From: Streptomyces koelreuteriae
GTDB taxonomy: Bacteria; Actinomycetota; Actinomycetes; Streptomycetales; Streptomycetaceae
NCBI RefSeq assembly: GCF_018604545.1
Contig: NZ_CP075896.1
Location: 310,001-374,000 of the forward strand
DNA: 64,000 nucleotides
Reading direction: 5' to 3'
Each line of letters begins with the position of its first letter. Positions within the stretch are counted from its first letter, which is position 1. The notes under the pieces were generated by a model. It made no database searches. It was not told the DNA's origin and saw only the letters and a program-made list of their open reading frames with translations. Shown one piece after another: positions 17,080 to 25,559 of the stretch. The translations under genes were made by a program, and so were the position numbers.

Positions 17080-17113
17080 GGCGGCCCCGGCCATCCCCTA
17101 GGCCGGGGCCGCC
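17080..17113 (+). promoter_or_regulatory. Very stable hairpin in the leader of the gene at 17163
   Basis: Bases 17080-17092 pair perfectly with 17101-17113 (13 bp, nearly all G-C) around the loop ATCCCCTA. It lies between the predicted promoter and the gene start, 49 bp before the ATG. It could attenuate transcription or shape translation; nothing identifies a ligand. Confidence 0.6.
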
Positions 17114-17162
17114 CCGACCCGTCGTCCACCCTCACGACGCCGCACACCCGGAAGCGATGATC

Positions 17163-17537
17163 ATGCCCCTGACGACCACGCGCATCAGCCCGGACTGGCC
17201 CTGCCAGGTCAAGACCCCCGGGAGCTACGACTGGGAACGCTCGGCGGCCAGGTGGCTGCGTGAGCTGGTGCCCACGCGCTACGGCGGCTACCCGGTGTTC
17301 ATCCGCCACCCCGTCCTCCTCGCCCGGCACGCCCAGATCCAGGTCCAGCAGGAGATCCGGGTGGCCCGCACCGCCCTGCAGACGGCCCGCGCCGATCTGC
17401 CCGGCCTCGGCCTGCACGAGGGCGTCATCGAGCACACGATCAAGCTGTACGCGGCCGAGGTCATGCAGTTGCAGCACATCGCGCGCAGCGTCCGGGCGGT
17501 CTCCCAGGCGCTGGTGGAGGCGAACCGCCATCCGTGA
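17163..17537 (+). CDS. Conserved hypothetical protein
   Basis: The 124-residue soluble protein begins with a short disordered part, then YDWERSAARWLRELVP and a long helical C-terminal half (residues about 55-120) rich in Ala, Gln and Arg that may form a helical hairpin. No family is recognised. ATG 17163 is preferred over the in-frame ATG 17157 because GGAAG lies 8 nt upstream of it and only 2 nt from the other. It has its own AT-rich promoter, an adjacent inverted repeat and a leader hairpin, suggesting dedicated regulation. Confidence 0.65.
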   Translation: MPLTTTRISPDWPCQVKTPGSYDWERSAARWLRELVPTRYGGYPVFIRHPVLLARHAQIQVQQEIRVARTALQTARADLPGLGLHEGVIEHTIKLYAAEVMQLQHIARSVRAVSQALVEANRHP

Positions 17538-17561
17538 CCCGGGGCCCCTGAGGGCCCGGGG
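17538..17561 (+). terminator. Imperfect GC hairpin after the gene at 17163
   Basis: GGGCCC-type arms on each side of a CTGA loop form a nine-to-ten-pair stem with one internal irregularity, immediately after the TGA. It is a plausible terminator and also precedes the next gene by about 40 bp. Confidence 0.5.
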
Positions 17562-17597
17562 TGCATGACCCGCGCCGTGCGTGGCACACGTGAGGCA

Positions 17598-18164
17598 ATG
17601 AGCACCACCGAAGTCCGGCGCCAAGAGCCGGTGACCACCGTCCTGACCTGGCAGGTACGCCCCGGCCATGAGCAGGAGTTCGAGGAGTGGACGCGCGGCA
17701 TCGCCCGCTGCGCCAGTGAGTTCCCCGGCAACGAGGGCGTCTCCTGGCTGACACCGGAGGACGGCCACCGCTTCCACGCGGTGCTGCGCTGGTCCGACCA
17801 GCACCGGCTCGCCGCCTGGCTGGAGTCCGAGGAGCGGGCGCACTGGCACCGGAAGATCGAGGACATCGCCACCGAGGTCAGCAGCGAGCGCCAGTCGACC
17901 ACCGGGATGGAGACATGGTTCAGCCTGCCGGGCACCACCGTGCAGGCCCCGCCCCGGTGGAAGATGGTCCTCACGACGTTCCTCGGCGCCTATCCGTTCA
18001 CGCTGCTCATCACCTGGCTGGTGACGCCGCAGACCACCGGCTGGCCGCTGCCGCTGCGGGCCGCCGTGTTTCCCCTGATACTGCTGCCGGTGCTGACCTA
18101 TCTGGTGATGCCGAGGCTCAGCCGGCTGCTGCGGCTGTGGCTGTATCCGCGCGACGGCCACTGA
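17598..18164 (+). CDS. Antibiotic biosynthesis monooxygenase (ABM)-like domain with two membrane helices
   Basis: The 188-residue protein has an N-terminal ferredoxin-like ABM domain (about residues 10-100: VLTWQVRPGHEQEFEEWTRG, HFHAV-type strand) and a C-terminal pair of hydrophobic helices (about 120-175) ending in a basic tail. The soluble domain would face the cytoplasm. Such fusions are common in actinobacteria and their substrates are unknown. ATG 17598 follows GAGG closely; an upstream start at 17565 lacks support. It probably stands alone. Confidence 0.75.
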   Translation: MSTTEVRRQEPVTTVLTWQVRPGHEQEFEEWTRGIARCASEFPGNEGVSWLTPEDGHRFHAVLRWSDQHRLAAWLESEERAHWHRKIEDIATEVSSERQSTTGMETWFSLPGTTVQAPPRWKMVLTTFLGAYPFTLLITWLVTPQTTGWPLPLRAAVFPLILLPVLTYLVMPRLSRLLRLWLYPRDGH

Positions 18165-18271
18165 CCAGCGCGGGGATCCGGACCTGACGGACGGGACACC
18201 CACGGATTCCGGGGGCGGTCCGTGCGCACAAGGCGGTCTTCGAACGGGCCAGGGTGTGCCATGCTCGACCC

Positions 18272-20656
18272 GTGACGAGCGAGCCTGTGACGCCGGCGCA
18301 GCCCGGTGCCGCACCGGACCTGGTCGAACTGGCCAAGATCGTCGCCCGGCAGCGCGCCGAGCTGGACCGGCTGCGCGACCAGGCGGCGATGTCCGCTGTC
18401 GTGGAGCGGGCCACGGGCGCCGAGATGGCGCTGACCGGGTGTGCCGCGGACGTGGCCGGCGAACAGTTGCTCCAGCGGGCCAAGGCGGCCCGTCACACCC
18501 TGCTGGAGGAGTGCTGGATCACGCTCGGGAGTCTGGCGCCGGTCGCGCCCGACCCGGGCGAGGCGCCTGGCCCCGCCGGCACCACGGGCCCCGGGTCCGC
18601 GGTGCCCGAGGAGACGACCACGCCGGACGACGTCGCAGCCGCCCTGGCCCGCCTCGGCCAGGCCCTCGTCCGGGTGACGACACCGCACGACCTCGCCCGG
18701 TGTCTGCTGGAACATCTCGGGCCGGACATGGCGGCGGACGCGGTCATGCTCTACGCCCGCAGGCCCGACGGCGGCCTCGAACTGATCGGGCACGCCGGCA
18801 TCGAGGACCAGCTCGCCGCCCAGTGGAGCCAGGTGCCGCCGCTGAGCGGGATCGCGGCGCTCGACGCGCTGCGCGCGGGCGAACCGCGCTGGCTGGAGGA
18901 CCTCGCCTCGGACGCCCGGCGGTACCTGCTGATCGGGGAGCCTCCCGAGCGGTGGCGCTCGCGTGCCTGGCTGCCGGTGCACGCGGCCGGCTCGGCGGAG
19001 GTCTGCGTCGGTGTGCTGCGCGGCAGGGCCGGGGCGTTCACACCCCGCGACCGCGCTCACCTGCGGGGCGTCACCGGGCTGTGCGCGGGCCGGCTGCGCG
19101 CCTTCGACGCACCGCCGGAGCGGTCCGACGACGCGGCCACGGACGCGGTGCAGACGCTGTTCGACGCACTGCCGCTCGCGGCGATGCTGCTCACCCCGCT
19201 CAGCGCCGCGACGGGTGAGACCGAGGACTTCCGGGTGGAGGCCGCGACCGCCCAGGCGGGCGACCTGCTGGGCCGTCCCGGTGAGGAGCTGGCCGGGCGG
19301 CGGCTGCTGGACTTCCGGCCCGCCCTGGCGGGCGAGCCGCTGTGGTGGGGCTGCGTGCACACGCTCACCAGCGGGGAGCCGTACGAGAGCGAGCCGTTCG
19401 CGCACGAGGAGGTCCTGGCGGGCATCGCCGCGCTGTCCACGTACACGGCGCGGGTGACACGGCTCGGCGACGCGCTGGTGGTCAGCTGGGTCCGGCACGG
19501 CTCCTCCGACCGGCAGGAGCAGCGGCTGGCGGATCTCCAGCGGCTGGGCAACCTCGGCTGGGCGAACTGGAACGTGGCCACGCTGGAGGCCTCCTGGTCG
19601 ACCCAGGTGTTCGCCATCTTCGGCCGGGACCCCGCGGACGGTCCGGTGAGTCTGGCCGGTCTTCCGGAGCTCGCGCTGCCCGAGGACGCGCCGGCGCTGA
19701 CCCGGGCCGTCCGCGCGCTCGTCGACGAGGGCCGGGCCTTCGACCTGCCGTTCCGCATCAGGGCGTCCGGTGTCATCCGGCATCTGCGCCTGGTCGCCGA
19801 GACCGTGGCCGACATGCACGGCACGCCCGTCGAAGTGCACGGTGTCGTACAGGACTTGACCGCCCGGCGGCGGGCGGAGCTGGCCCTGGTCGAGAGCGAG
19901 CAGGCGATCCTCACGCAGAACGATGTGCTGCGGGCCGAGCGGACCCTGGCGTCGCGGCTTCAGCACGCGCTGCTGCCGATGGCCAACCGGCCGGTGCAAC
20001 TGGCGGGGCTGCGCGTCGAGGTCGCCTATCTGCCCGCCCAGACGGGGGTGCACGTCGGCGGCGACTGGTTCAGCGCCGTGGAACTGCCCGACGACGGCGC
20101 GCTGCTGGTGGTCGGCGATGTCGCCGGGCACGGCGTCGGCGCCGTCGCCACGATGGCGCAGCTCCGCTTCACCGCGAAGGGCATGGTCATCACCGGCTCG
20201 TCGCTGACCGGCGCGCTCGCCCGGCTGAACACGCTGCTGCTGCACTCCCGCGACTCCCATGCGACGGCCACGATGGTGCTGGCCCGCTACAACCCCCGGC
20301 AGCGGCGCCTGGTCTGGGCCCAGGCCGGGCATCCCCCGCCGCTGCTGCTGCGGGACGGCGAGGTGCGATATCTGGGCCGGCCCCGCGGCATGGTGCTCGG
20401 GGCGACCGCCACGCCGGTCTACGAGGAGGCGGAGTGCCGCCTCGAACCGGGCGACCGGCTCATCCTCTTCACCGACGGCCTGGTCGAGCACCCGCCTGAA
20501 AGCATCGACCGAGGGCTGGAGCGGCTCGCCGAGGCGGTGGCGGCCCCGCACACCGACGGGCCCGGGTCGCTCGGGCCGTTGCTCGCGCGGATGCTGCCGG
20601 ACGAGCGGCGGGACGATGTGTGCGTCGTGGACGTCCGGGTTCCGAGGGAGCGGTAG
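18272..20656 (+). CDS. PP2C (SpoIIE-type) phosphatase with ANTAR, GAF and PAS domains
   Basis: The 794-residue cytoplasmic sensor phosphatase has an N-terminal ANTAR-like helical domain (about 10-85), a GAF domain (about 115-275), one or two PAS regions (about 290-530) and a SpoIIE-type PP2C domain (about 560-790) with GGDWFSAVELPDDG and VGDVAGHG, the metal-binding aspartates. It should dephosphorylate anti-anti-sigma-like proteins or other phosphoserine substrates in response to the sensory domains. I start at GTG 18272, preceded by a CATGCT hexamer 6 nt upstream (leaderless-like). No partner switch genes lie next to it. Confidence 0.85.
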   Translation: MTSEPVTPAQPGAAPDLVELAKIVARQRAELDRLRDQAAMSAVVERATGAEMALTGCAADVAGEQLLQRAKAARHTLLEECWITLGSLAPVAPDPGEAPGPAGTTGPGSAVPEETTTPDDVAAALARLGQALVRVTTPHDLARCLLEHLGPDMAADAVMLYARRPDGGLELIGHAGIEDQLAAQWSQVPPLSGIAALDALRAGEPRWLEDLASDARRYLLIGEPPERWRSRAWLPVHAAGSAEVCVGVLRGRAGAFTPRDRAHLRGVTGLCAGRLRAFDAPPERSDDAATDAVQTLFDALPLAAMLLTPLSAATGETEDFRVEAATAQAGDLLGRPGEELAGRRLLDFRPALAGEPLWWGCVHTLTSGEPYESEPFAHEEVLAGIAALSTYTARVTRLGDALVVSWVRHGSSDRQEQRLADLQRLGNLGWANWNVATLEASWSTQVFAIFGRDPADGPVSLAGLPELALPEDAPALTRAVRALVDEGRAFDLPFRIRASGVIRHLRLVAETVADMHGTPVEVHGVVQDLTARRRAELALVESEQAILTQNDVLRAERTLASRLQHALLPMANRPVQLAGLRVEVAYLPAQTGVHVGGDWFSAVELPDDGALLVVGDVAGHGVGAVATMAQLRFTAKGMVITGSSLTGALARLNTLLLHSRDSHATATMVLARYNPRQRRLVWAQAGHPPPLLLRDGEVRYLGRPRGMVLGATATPVYEEAECRLEPGDRLILFTDGLVEHPPESIDRGLERLAEAVAAPHTDGPGSLGPLLARMLPDERRDDVCVVDVRVPRER

Positions 20657-20685
20657 GGCAGCACGGGCCTGGCCATGGGGGACGT

Positions 20686-21171
20686 TCAGTCGACCGGGTG
20701 GCCGGGCGCGATGCCGTGGGCGTCGGACAGGCGCAGCAGGGGCCCGTCGTACGCCTCTCTCCCGCCCCATTCGACCGGGTCGAGGACGAAGCCGATGTGG
20801 TCTCCGCCGCCGGCCCGCGTCACGATCCGGCCGACGAACCAGGCGGGCACGTCCTCCAGGACGACGGCCCCGCCGTACGCCTCCCGCGACCGCAATCCCT
20901 GGAACTTGTCCGTCCGGTCACCGGTCCGCCCGCCGAACAGCTCGGCGAGGCCGCGCTGTTCGCGGTCGAGCAGATGCACGGCGAGCACGTCGGCGTTCCG
21001 GGCCACGCGGAAGGTGTGGTTGACCTCGGACAGCCACACCACGAACCGCACGGGCCGGATCGAACACTGCGAGGCGAACCCGACCAGACAGCCCGCCCGT
21101 TCACCCCCCGAGGCGGCCGTGACCACGCACATGTCGGGATCGAGCCGACCGACGAACGCGTCCATGCCCAC
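20686..21171 (-). CDS. Flavin reductase-like domain protein
   Basis: The 161-residue protein has the split-barrel FMN-binding layout of HpaC-type flavin reductases: VVTAASGGERAGCLVGFASQCSI near residues 15-37, VWLSEVNHTFRVARNADVLAVHLL, and a C-terminal DHIGFVLDPVEWG segment. It may supply reduced flavin or bind flavin as an oxidoreductase; no oxygenase partner is adjacent. GTG 21171 is chosen because GGAGGAG sits 7 nt upstream; the ATG at 21165 is 13 nt away. Confidence 0.78.
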   Translation of the reverse strand: MGMDAFVGRLDPDMCVVTAASGGERAGCLVGFASQCSIRPVRFVVWLSEVNHTFRVARNADVLAVHLLDREQRGLAELFGGRTGDRTDKFQGLRSREAYGGAVVLEDVPAWFVGRIVTRAGGGDHIGFVLDPVEWGGREAYDGPLLRLSDAHGIAPGHPVD

Positions 21172-21737
21172 ACCACTACTCCTCCACCACGGCGGCTGAC
21201 GCTCCTCGCCATCACCTCACCATGCCGGGGGTGGGGGTGCCATCCCGGGAACCGGTGCCGCCGCGCGGGCCTGGGCCCCTGACGGCCTTCGCGGTCGAGC
21301 GGCGGCCGTTCCGGTGAGGCGGCGGGGCCACAGCACTGCCGGGTGCGGTCGCCTGCCGACCGATGGCGCCGCGAGGCCGGCGGCTTGCTGGACGTGGGGC
21401 AGCCGGCAGGCCGGCCGACAGCGCCGACCAGGTGGACAGACTCCGTCCGGCGGGCGGGCCACCGGGACCGATGCCGACGCCGATGCCGACCAGGGAACGC
21501 CCCGGGCGGCGCCACCGAGAGGTGAGCCCCACCCGACGAGCGGCTTGTCCCACGAGGGGTGCCGGCCTGCCCGCGCCCCGTCCGGTCGGCGGGTCACCCG
21601 CCTGGGGTGAGCGGCCCGACCGGGCTCACCGGCCACCGGACGCCCGGAGCCGTCCGGCACGCGGACCGAACGCCAGGCGGAGCACTGGGCGGCTGTGGCA
21701 TCCGGACTCCCCCTCACCCCGCCCGGCAAAATGCCCG
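21172..21737. other. Long intergenic stretch without a convincing gene
   Basis: Open frames exist here on both strands, but they encode Arg/Pro/Gly-rich chains without recognisable domains or ribosome-binding sites, as expected of GC-rich noncoding DNA. The only structure I see is a short tandem run with two GATGCCGACGCC-like units near 21470-21490. It separates a minus-strand flavin reductase-like gene from the 3' end of another minus-strand gene. It may hold promoter elements for the former or a gene remnant. Confidence 0.5.
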
Positions 21738-22433
21738 TCAGCTCGTGCTCGGTGCTGTGCGGGACTCCAGGGCCGTGCGGGTGTCGTTGCCGTAGACGCC
21801 CGTTTCGTCGCCGCGGATGCCGTACCAGAGCTGGAAGCGGGCGACCGCCGCGGTCAGGGTGGGGTCGTAGCTGCCGCTGGTGGAGCCGTCGCGGTAGACG
21901 TCCGGGATGCGCAGGAGGCGTTCCTGGAGTTCGGTCACCTCCGGGCCGGTGGCTCCCTCGCGGAGGGTGCCGGGGCCGTCGGGGTCTGCCGGAGCCGCGG
22001 CGGGTGGGGTGGGTGTCGGTGTGGGGGTGGCGGCGGACGCGGTCGGGCGGGGGGCCGGGGCCGCGCTGTCCTCGGTCTTCTCGCCCCCGCGGAGCAGCAG
22101 CGCACCGCCGAAACCGATCACCGCGGCCGCGACGACCGCCACCGCGACGGCGGCGCGACCCAGTCCGGACCCGGCGCGTACGGCGGGGCCGTCGCGGCGG
22201 GCGCGAGCCACCGGCGGGATCTCCTGCGTCAGGGCCTCGGAGCCGGGCGGCGGTCCCGGCAGGGTGACGGATTCGTAGCCGCCGGGCTCGGGGCCGCCGG
22301 ACGCGGAGGCGGTCTGCTCCCGGTACTCCCGCATCAGTTCGGCCAGCCCGTCGGTGCGCCGGGGCCGCAGGACGCGGATGGGTTCGAGGGCCGGGCCGTC
22401 GTGCGGCTGCCCGGGCTCGGACGGTGTCGACAC
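21738..22433 (-). CDS. Membrane protein with extracellular peptidoglycan-binding domain
   Basis: The 231-residue protein has a cytoplasmic N-terminal region of about 90 residues, one membrane helix (about 91-113), an extracellular Pro/Thr/Ala-rich linker, and a C-terminal PG_binding_1 domain (about 155-225: GATGPEVTELQERL, YDPTLTAAVARFQ). It would tether the cell membrane to the wall. GTG 22433 follows AAGGAG with 7-nt spacing. The N-terminal cytoplasmic part is long for a simple anchor and begins with an LRPRRTDGLAELMREY segment, suggesting an interaction partner inside the cell. Confidence 0.8.
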   Translation of the reverse strand: MSTPSEPGQPHDGPALEPIRVLRPRRTDGLAELMREYREQTASASGGPEPGGYESVTLPGPPPGSEALTQEIPPVARARRDGPAVRAGSGLGRAAVAVAVVAAAVIGFGGALLLRGGEKTEDSAAPAPRPTASAATPTPTPTPPAAAPADPDGPGTLREGATGPEVTELQERLLRIPDVYRDGSTSGSYDPTLTAAVARFQLWYGIRGDETGVYGNDTRTALESRTAPSTS

Positions 22434-22543
22434 GTTGCTCTCCTTCCGTCCGGGCTCAAGGGGCGCCCGTCTTCGAGGACCGTTCCGCCGCTAGATACGC
22501 GGCTGCCGCGCCAGGAGTTCAGAGAGCACTCAGTTCCTCCCTG

Positions 22544-22586
22544 TGAGTGCACTCAGTGCCATGAGTGGCCTTTGGGGTGCTACGTT
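22544..22586 (+). promoter_or_regulatory. Operator and promoter of the TetR gene
   Basis: A perfect 12-bp palindrome TGAGTGCACTCA occupies 22544-22555 and overlaps GCACTCAGTGCCA (22549-22561). A -10-like TACGTT lies at 22581-22586, 7 nt before the ATG at 22594, suggesting a leaderless message. The operator lies over the -35 region, fitting autorepression. The same 13-bp core recurs (reverse complement) upstream of the DUF35 gene. Confidence 0.6.
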
Positions 22587-22593
22587 CCAGCCC

Positions 22594-23304
22594 ATGAGCT
22601 CCGAGAAATCCGACCTCGGGAACGGAAAGCCGCCCATGCGGGACGCCCTGGTGGCGGCGGCCTTCCAGCTGTTCCTGGAGCGGGGTTACGAGCAGACCAC
22701 CGTCGACGACATCGTGGCGCTCGCCGGCGTCGGACGGCGCTCGTTCTTCCGCTACTTCCCCTCCAAGGAGGACGTGGTCTTCCCGGACCACGAGCGGTGC
22801 CTGGCCGACATGACGGCCTTCCTGGCGGAGGGCTCGGACGGCGACGAGCCCGTGCGGCGGGTCTGCGACGCGGCCCGGCTGGTGCTGCGGATGTACGCCG
22901 AGAACCCGACGTTCTCCGTGCAGCGCTACCGCCTGACCAAGCAGGTCCCCGGGCTGCGCGCCTACGAGCTGTCGGTGGTGTGGCGCTACGAACGCGCCCT
23001 CGCCGAGTATCTGCGCCGGCGTTTCTCGGCCCGCCGGGACGGGACCCTGCAGGCCGATGTGATCGCGGCGGCGGTGGTCGCGGCACACAACAACGCCCTG
23101 CGCTCCTGGCTGCGTTCGGACGGACAGGACGAGGCGAGCGCCACGGTGGACCACGCGCTGGCGTATGTGCAGTCGGCGTTCGGCGACGCGCCGGCACCCG
23201 TGGCGGACCCGCAGCCGGAGGACGTCGTGGTGGTCGTGTCGCGGCGCGGGGCACCGCTGTGGCGGGTGGTGCAGGAGATCGAGTCGACCCTGGGGCGGTC
23301 CTGA
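22594..23304 (+). CDS. TetR family transcriptional regulator
   Basis: The 236-residue protein has an N-terminal helix-turn-helix (about residues 15-62: MRDALVAAAFQLFLERGYEQ, VDDIVALAGVGRRSFFRYFPSKEDVVF) and a helical ligand-binding domain. The ATG at 22594 has no ribosome-binding site but a -10-like hexamer 7 nt upstream. The same palindromic core occurs before this gene and before the DUF35 gene that follows 153 bp downstream, so both are probable targets. By family and context an acyl-CoA-type ligand is possible; this is inference. Confidence 0.88.
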   Translation: MSSEKSDLGNGKPPMRDALVAAAFQLFLERGYEQTTVDDIVALAGVGRRSFFRYFPSKEDVVFPDHERCLADMTAFLAEGSDGDEPVRRVCDAARLVLRMYAENPTFSVQRYRLTKQVPGLRAYELSVVWRYERALAEYLRRRFSARRDGTLQADVIAAAVVAAHNNALRSWLRSDGQDEASATVDHALAYVQSAFGDAPAPVADPQPEDVVVVVSRRGAPLWRVVQEIESTLGRS

Positions 23305-23342
23305 GGGTCCGCACATTTGAGGGTACGGAGTGCCTTTACGAG

Positions 23343-23363
23343 TGGCACTGAGTGCCATACGCT
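23343..23363 (+). promoter_or_regulatory. TetR operator over the promoter of the DUF35 gene
   Basis: TGGCACTGAGTGCCA at 23343-23357 is a perfect 15-nt palindrome with a central G. A -10-like TACGCT follows at 23358-23363, so a bound repressor would cover the promoter. Its complement shares GCACTCAGTGCCA with the TetR gene's own upstream region. Confidence 0.65.
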
Positions 23364-23457
23364 GTGCTGCGTGCACGGTGGCACGGCGAACCGGGCACGC
23401 ATGTGCGCGGGTGACCGCGCACCCGGGATTCCGCCCGAGTGCAGGGAGTTGACCAGC

Positions 23458-23871
23458 GTGTACCACCACTCAGGAAGCGTGACTCAGCAGGCAGCCGGAT
23501 CCTCTACGGGCCTCCTCGACCCGAGGGGCCAGGACACGGACGCCATTCTCTTCCAGCGCTGCACCTGGTGCGGCACCGCCATGTTCCACCGCCTGCTGTG
23601 TCCGGTCTGCCGGGGCAGCGACCTGCGGACGGAGCGCAGCGAGGGCACGGGCACGGTGCGCCACTCCACGGTGGTGCACCGCAACACGCCCGCGGCGCGC
23701 AATGTGTCCATGGTCGAGATGGCCGAGGGGTTCGTCGTGCGCGGCCGGGTGATGGGCCCGCCGATCGGCATCCACAGCGGGGATCGAGTGCGGCTGTCCA
23801 CGGCCAAGGACCCGGTACGCAGTGAGCCGGTCTTCCAGCTCCTGGACGAGCCCTACCGGGCCTGGAGCTGA
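23458..23871 (+). CDS. DUF35/OB-fold protein with zinc ribbon
   Basis: The 137-residue protein has a rubredoxin-like zinc ribbon at about residues 36-60 (CTWCGTAMFHRLLCPVCRG, four cysteines as two CxxC pairs) followed by an OB-fold (GTGTVRHSTVVHRN to the C-terminus). This layout is found in partners of acyl-CoA thiolases and dehydratases acting on CoA thioesters. No thiolase or dehydratase gene is adjacent, so a distant partner is needed. GTG 23458 follows GGGAG at about 9 nt. Regulation by the upstream TetR is strongly suggested by the shared operator. Confidence 0.8.
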   Translation: MYHHSGSVTQQAAGSSTGLLDPRGQDTDAILFQRCTWCGTAMFHRLLCPVCRGSDLRTERSEGTGTVRHSTVVHRNTPAARNVSMVEMAEGFVVRGRVMGPPIGIHSGDRVRLSTAKDPVRSEPVFQLLDEPYRAWS

Positions 23872-23925
23872 CCGCCCTTCACGGTGCGAGCCGGCCCGGG
23901 AACTCGGGGAGACGCCGGGGCGCCC

Positions 23926-24312
23926 TCAGGGAGCGAGCACGATCCGCAGACCCACGGTTCCGTCCAGGCCCCGGCGCAGCCGGCTGCCGAGCAGGGTGAG
24001 CCGGCCCGTGAGTCCGTACTTGCGGGCGATCAGCTTCCGGTAGCGGGCGGTGGTGTCGGGGTCGCCGATCTCCGCCGTCGCGGGCACCTGCTCGCCGGTG
24101 GGGTTGCCGCGCAGGTCACAGGGGCCGACCAGGACGTCGGCGCGGTTGCGGATCCGCTTCACCTTCCAGGAGTCGGCGACCGTCCAAGCGCCGAGCGCGT
24201 TTCCGTCACGTACCACCCAGACGGGGGTGGCGACCGGCGTACCGTTTCTGCGGTAGCTGGTGATCAGCAGGTACTTGCCCGCGCCCAGTTCGTCCAGCGC
24301 ACTGTCGTCCAT
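23926..24312 (-). CDS. PPOX-class F420-dependent protein
   Basis: The 128-residue split-barrel protein has KYLLITSYRRNGTPVATPVWV, SWKVKRIRNRADVLVGPCDLRG, and a C-terminal GTVGLRIVL strand, the pattern of the Rv2061c-like PPOX F420-binding group. It probably binds F420 or a related cofactor; the substrate is unknown. ATG 24312 has no ribosome-binding site, but TACACT ends 7 nt upstream (24320-24325), so the message is probably leaderless. It lies 45 bp downstream of the MalY-type gene on the same strand. Confidence 0.82.
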   Translation of the reverse strand: MDDSALDELGAGKYLLITSYRRNGTPVATPVWVVRDGNALGAWTVADSWKVKRIRNRADVLVGPCDLRGNPTGEQVPATAEIGDPDTTARYRKLIARKYGLTGRLTLLGSRLRRGLDGTVGLRIVLAP

Positions 24313-24319
24313 GGCGGGC

Positions 24320-24325
24320 AGTGTA
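24320..24325 (-). promoter_or_regulatory. -10 element of probable leaderless F420-protein gene
   Basis: On the minus strand TACACT ends exactly 7 nt before the ATG at 24312, the spacing expected for transcription starting at the start codon. No good -35 is visible. Confidence 0.5.
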
Positions 24326-24356
24326 CGAGCGCGACCCGCGCGGCGCGCCCCGGGGT

Positions 24357-25535
24357 TCAGCGCGGCGCGGCGGCCATTCTGCGTACCGCCTCCGTGATCA
24401 CCTCCGGCGAGGCCGCCAGGTTGAGGCGGACATGCCCGGCCCCGCCGGTGCCGAAGGGCAGGCCGGAGTTGAGGGCCACGCGGCCGCGGTGCAGGAAGAC
24501 GTCCGCCGGGTCGTCGCCGAGGCCGAGCGCGCGGCAGTCGAGCCAGGCGAGGTAGGTGGCGTCGCCCGGGCGGTAGCGGATCGCGGGCAGGTGCTCGGCC
24601 AGCAGGTCCGCGAGCAACCGCCGGTTGGCGTCGAGGCCGGTCAGCAGGGCGTCCAGCCAGGGGCCTCCGTCGCGCAGGGCGGCCGTGTGGGCGATGATGC
24701 CGATGTGGCTCGGGCCGTGCCCGACCTCCCCGGGCATGCGCGCCAGGTCGGCGGCGGCCCCGGGCCCGGCGATGGCCAGGGCGGCCTTGAGCCCGGCGAG
24801 GTTCCAGGCCTTCGAGGACGACATCAGCGACAGGCCGCGCTCGGCGCCCGGCACGCTCAGATACGGCACGAAGTCCGTGCCGCCGACGACGAGCGGCGCG
24901 TGGATCTCGTCGGCGACGACCCGCACGCCGTACCGCTCGGCGAGCGCGGCGACGGCGGACAGTTCCTCCACTGTGTGGACGGCGCCGGTCGGGTTGTGGG
25001 GGCTGCACAGCAGGTAGGCGGCCCGGCCCCCGTCGGCGACCGCCTGCCGGAAGGTCTCCTCCAGGACACCGAGGTCGAGCCGCCCGTCCGCCCCGAGCGG
25101 GGCCTCCGCCACACGCCGGTCCAGGTGCGCGACGAACTGGCGGAACGGCGGATACACCGGCGGGTTCACGACCACCGCATCGCCGTTCCCGGTGACCAGC
25201 TTCAGCATCTCGACGACGCCCAGCATGACGTCGGGCACGATCGCGGTGCGCTCCACGGCGAGCCCGTGCCAGTTCCACCGCTTCTCGGCGAAGGCGGCCA
25301 GCGCCTGCGCGTAGGCCGTGCCGGCGGGGTAGCCGGTGTCCCCGAGGTCCAGCGCGTCGGTGACGGCCCGCAGGACGGGCTCGGCCAGCGGCACGTCCAT
25401 CTCGGCCACCCACAGGGGCAGCACGTCCTCGGGGTAGGTCCGCCACTTCATGCTCGTGCGGCGGCGGAGACGGTCGAGAGTGAGAGCTCGCAGAGGATTC
25501 GGTTCACCGGACGTCTCGTGCGGGATCCTGGTCAT
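24357..25535 (-). CDS. MalY/PatB-type PLP-dependent aminotransferase or C-S lyase
   Basis: The 392-residue fold-type I PLP enzyme has [22 protein letters not shown] at the N-terminus, which is characteristic of the MalY/PatB group, then [27 protein letters not shown] and the PLP-lysine motif [12 protein letters not shown]. Family members cleave cystathionine or cysteine conjugates, or act as aminotransferases. A minus-strand TATCGT ends 6 nt before the ATG at 25535 (leaderless-like). It is divergent from the DUF3800-like gene only 24 bp away. Confidence 0.85.
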   Translation of the reverse strand: MTRIPHETSGEPNPLRALTLDRLRRRTSMKWRTYPEDVLPLWVAEMDVPLAEPVLRAVTDALDLGDTGYPAGTAYAQALAAFAEKRWNWHGLAVERTAIVPDVMLGVVEMLKLVTGNGDAVVVNPPVYPPFRQFVAHLDRRVAEAPLGADGRLDLGVLEETFRQAVADGGRAAYLLCSPHNPTGAVHTVEELSAVAALAERYGVRVVADEIHAPLVVGGTDFVPYLSVPGAERGLSLMSSSKAWNLAGLKAALAIAGPGAAADLARMPGEVGHGPSHIGIIAHTAALRDGGPWLDALLTGLDANRRLLADLLAEHLPAIRYRPGDATYLAWLDCRALGLGDDPADVFLHRGRVALNSGLPFGTGGAGHVRLNLAASPEVITEAVRRMAAAPR

Positions 25536-25541
25536 GGGCAC

Positions 25542-25547
25542 ACGATA
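25542..25547 (-). promoter_or_regulatory. -10 element of the MalY-type gene
   Basis: Minus-strand TATCGT ends 6 nt before the ATG at 25535, with no Shine-Dalgarno sequence between. The divergent plus-strand start at 25560 lies so close that the two promoters must overlap. Confidence 0.45.
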
Positions 25548-25559
25548 GGGGGCTGTGCG

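Noticed and set aside
16945..17160. 71-codon frame whose stop overlaps the ATG at 17157
   Set aside because: It starts inside the inverted repeat and before the predicted promoter, lacks a ribosome-binding site and has a low-complexity Arg/Pro/Gly tail; the leader hairpin explains the region better.
21217..21729. Open frame of 170 codons on the minus strand in the long gap
   Set aside because: No recognisable domain, no ribosome-binding site, and Arg/Pro/Gly-rich composition typical of GC-rich noncoding frames.
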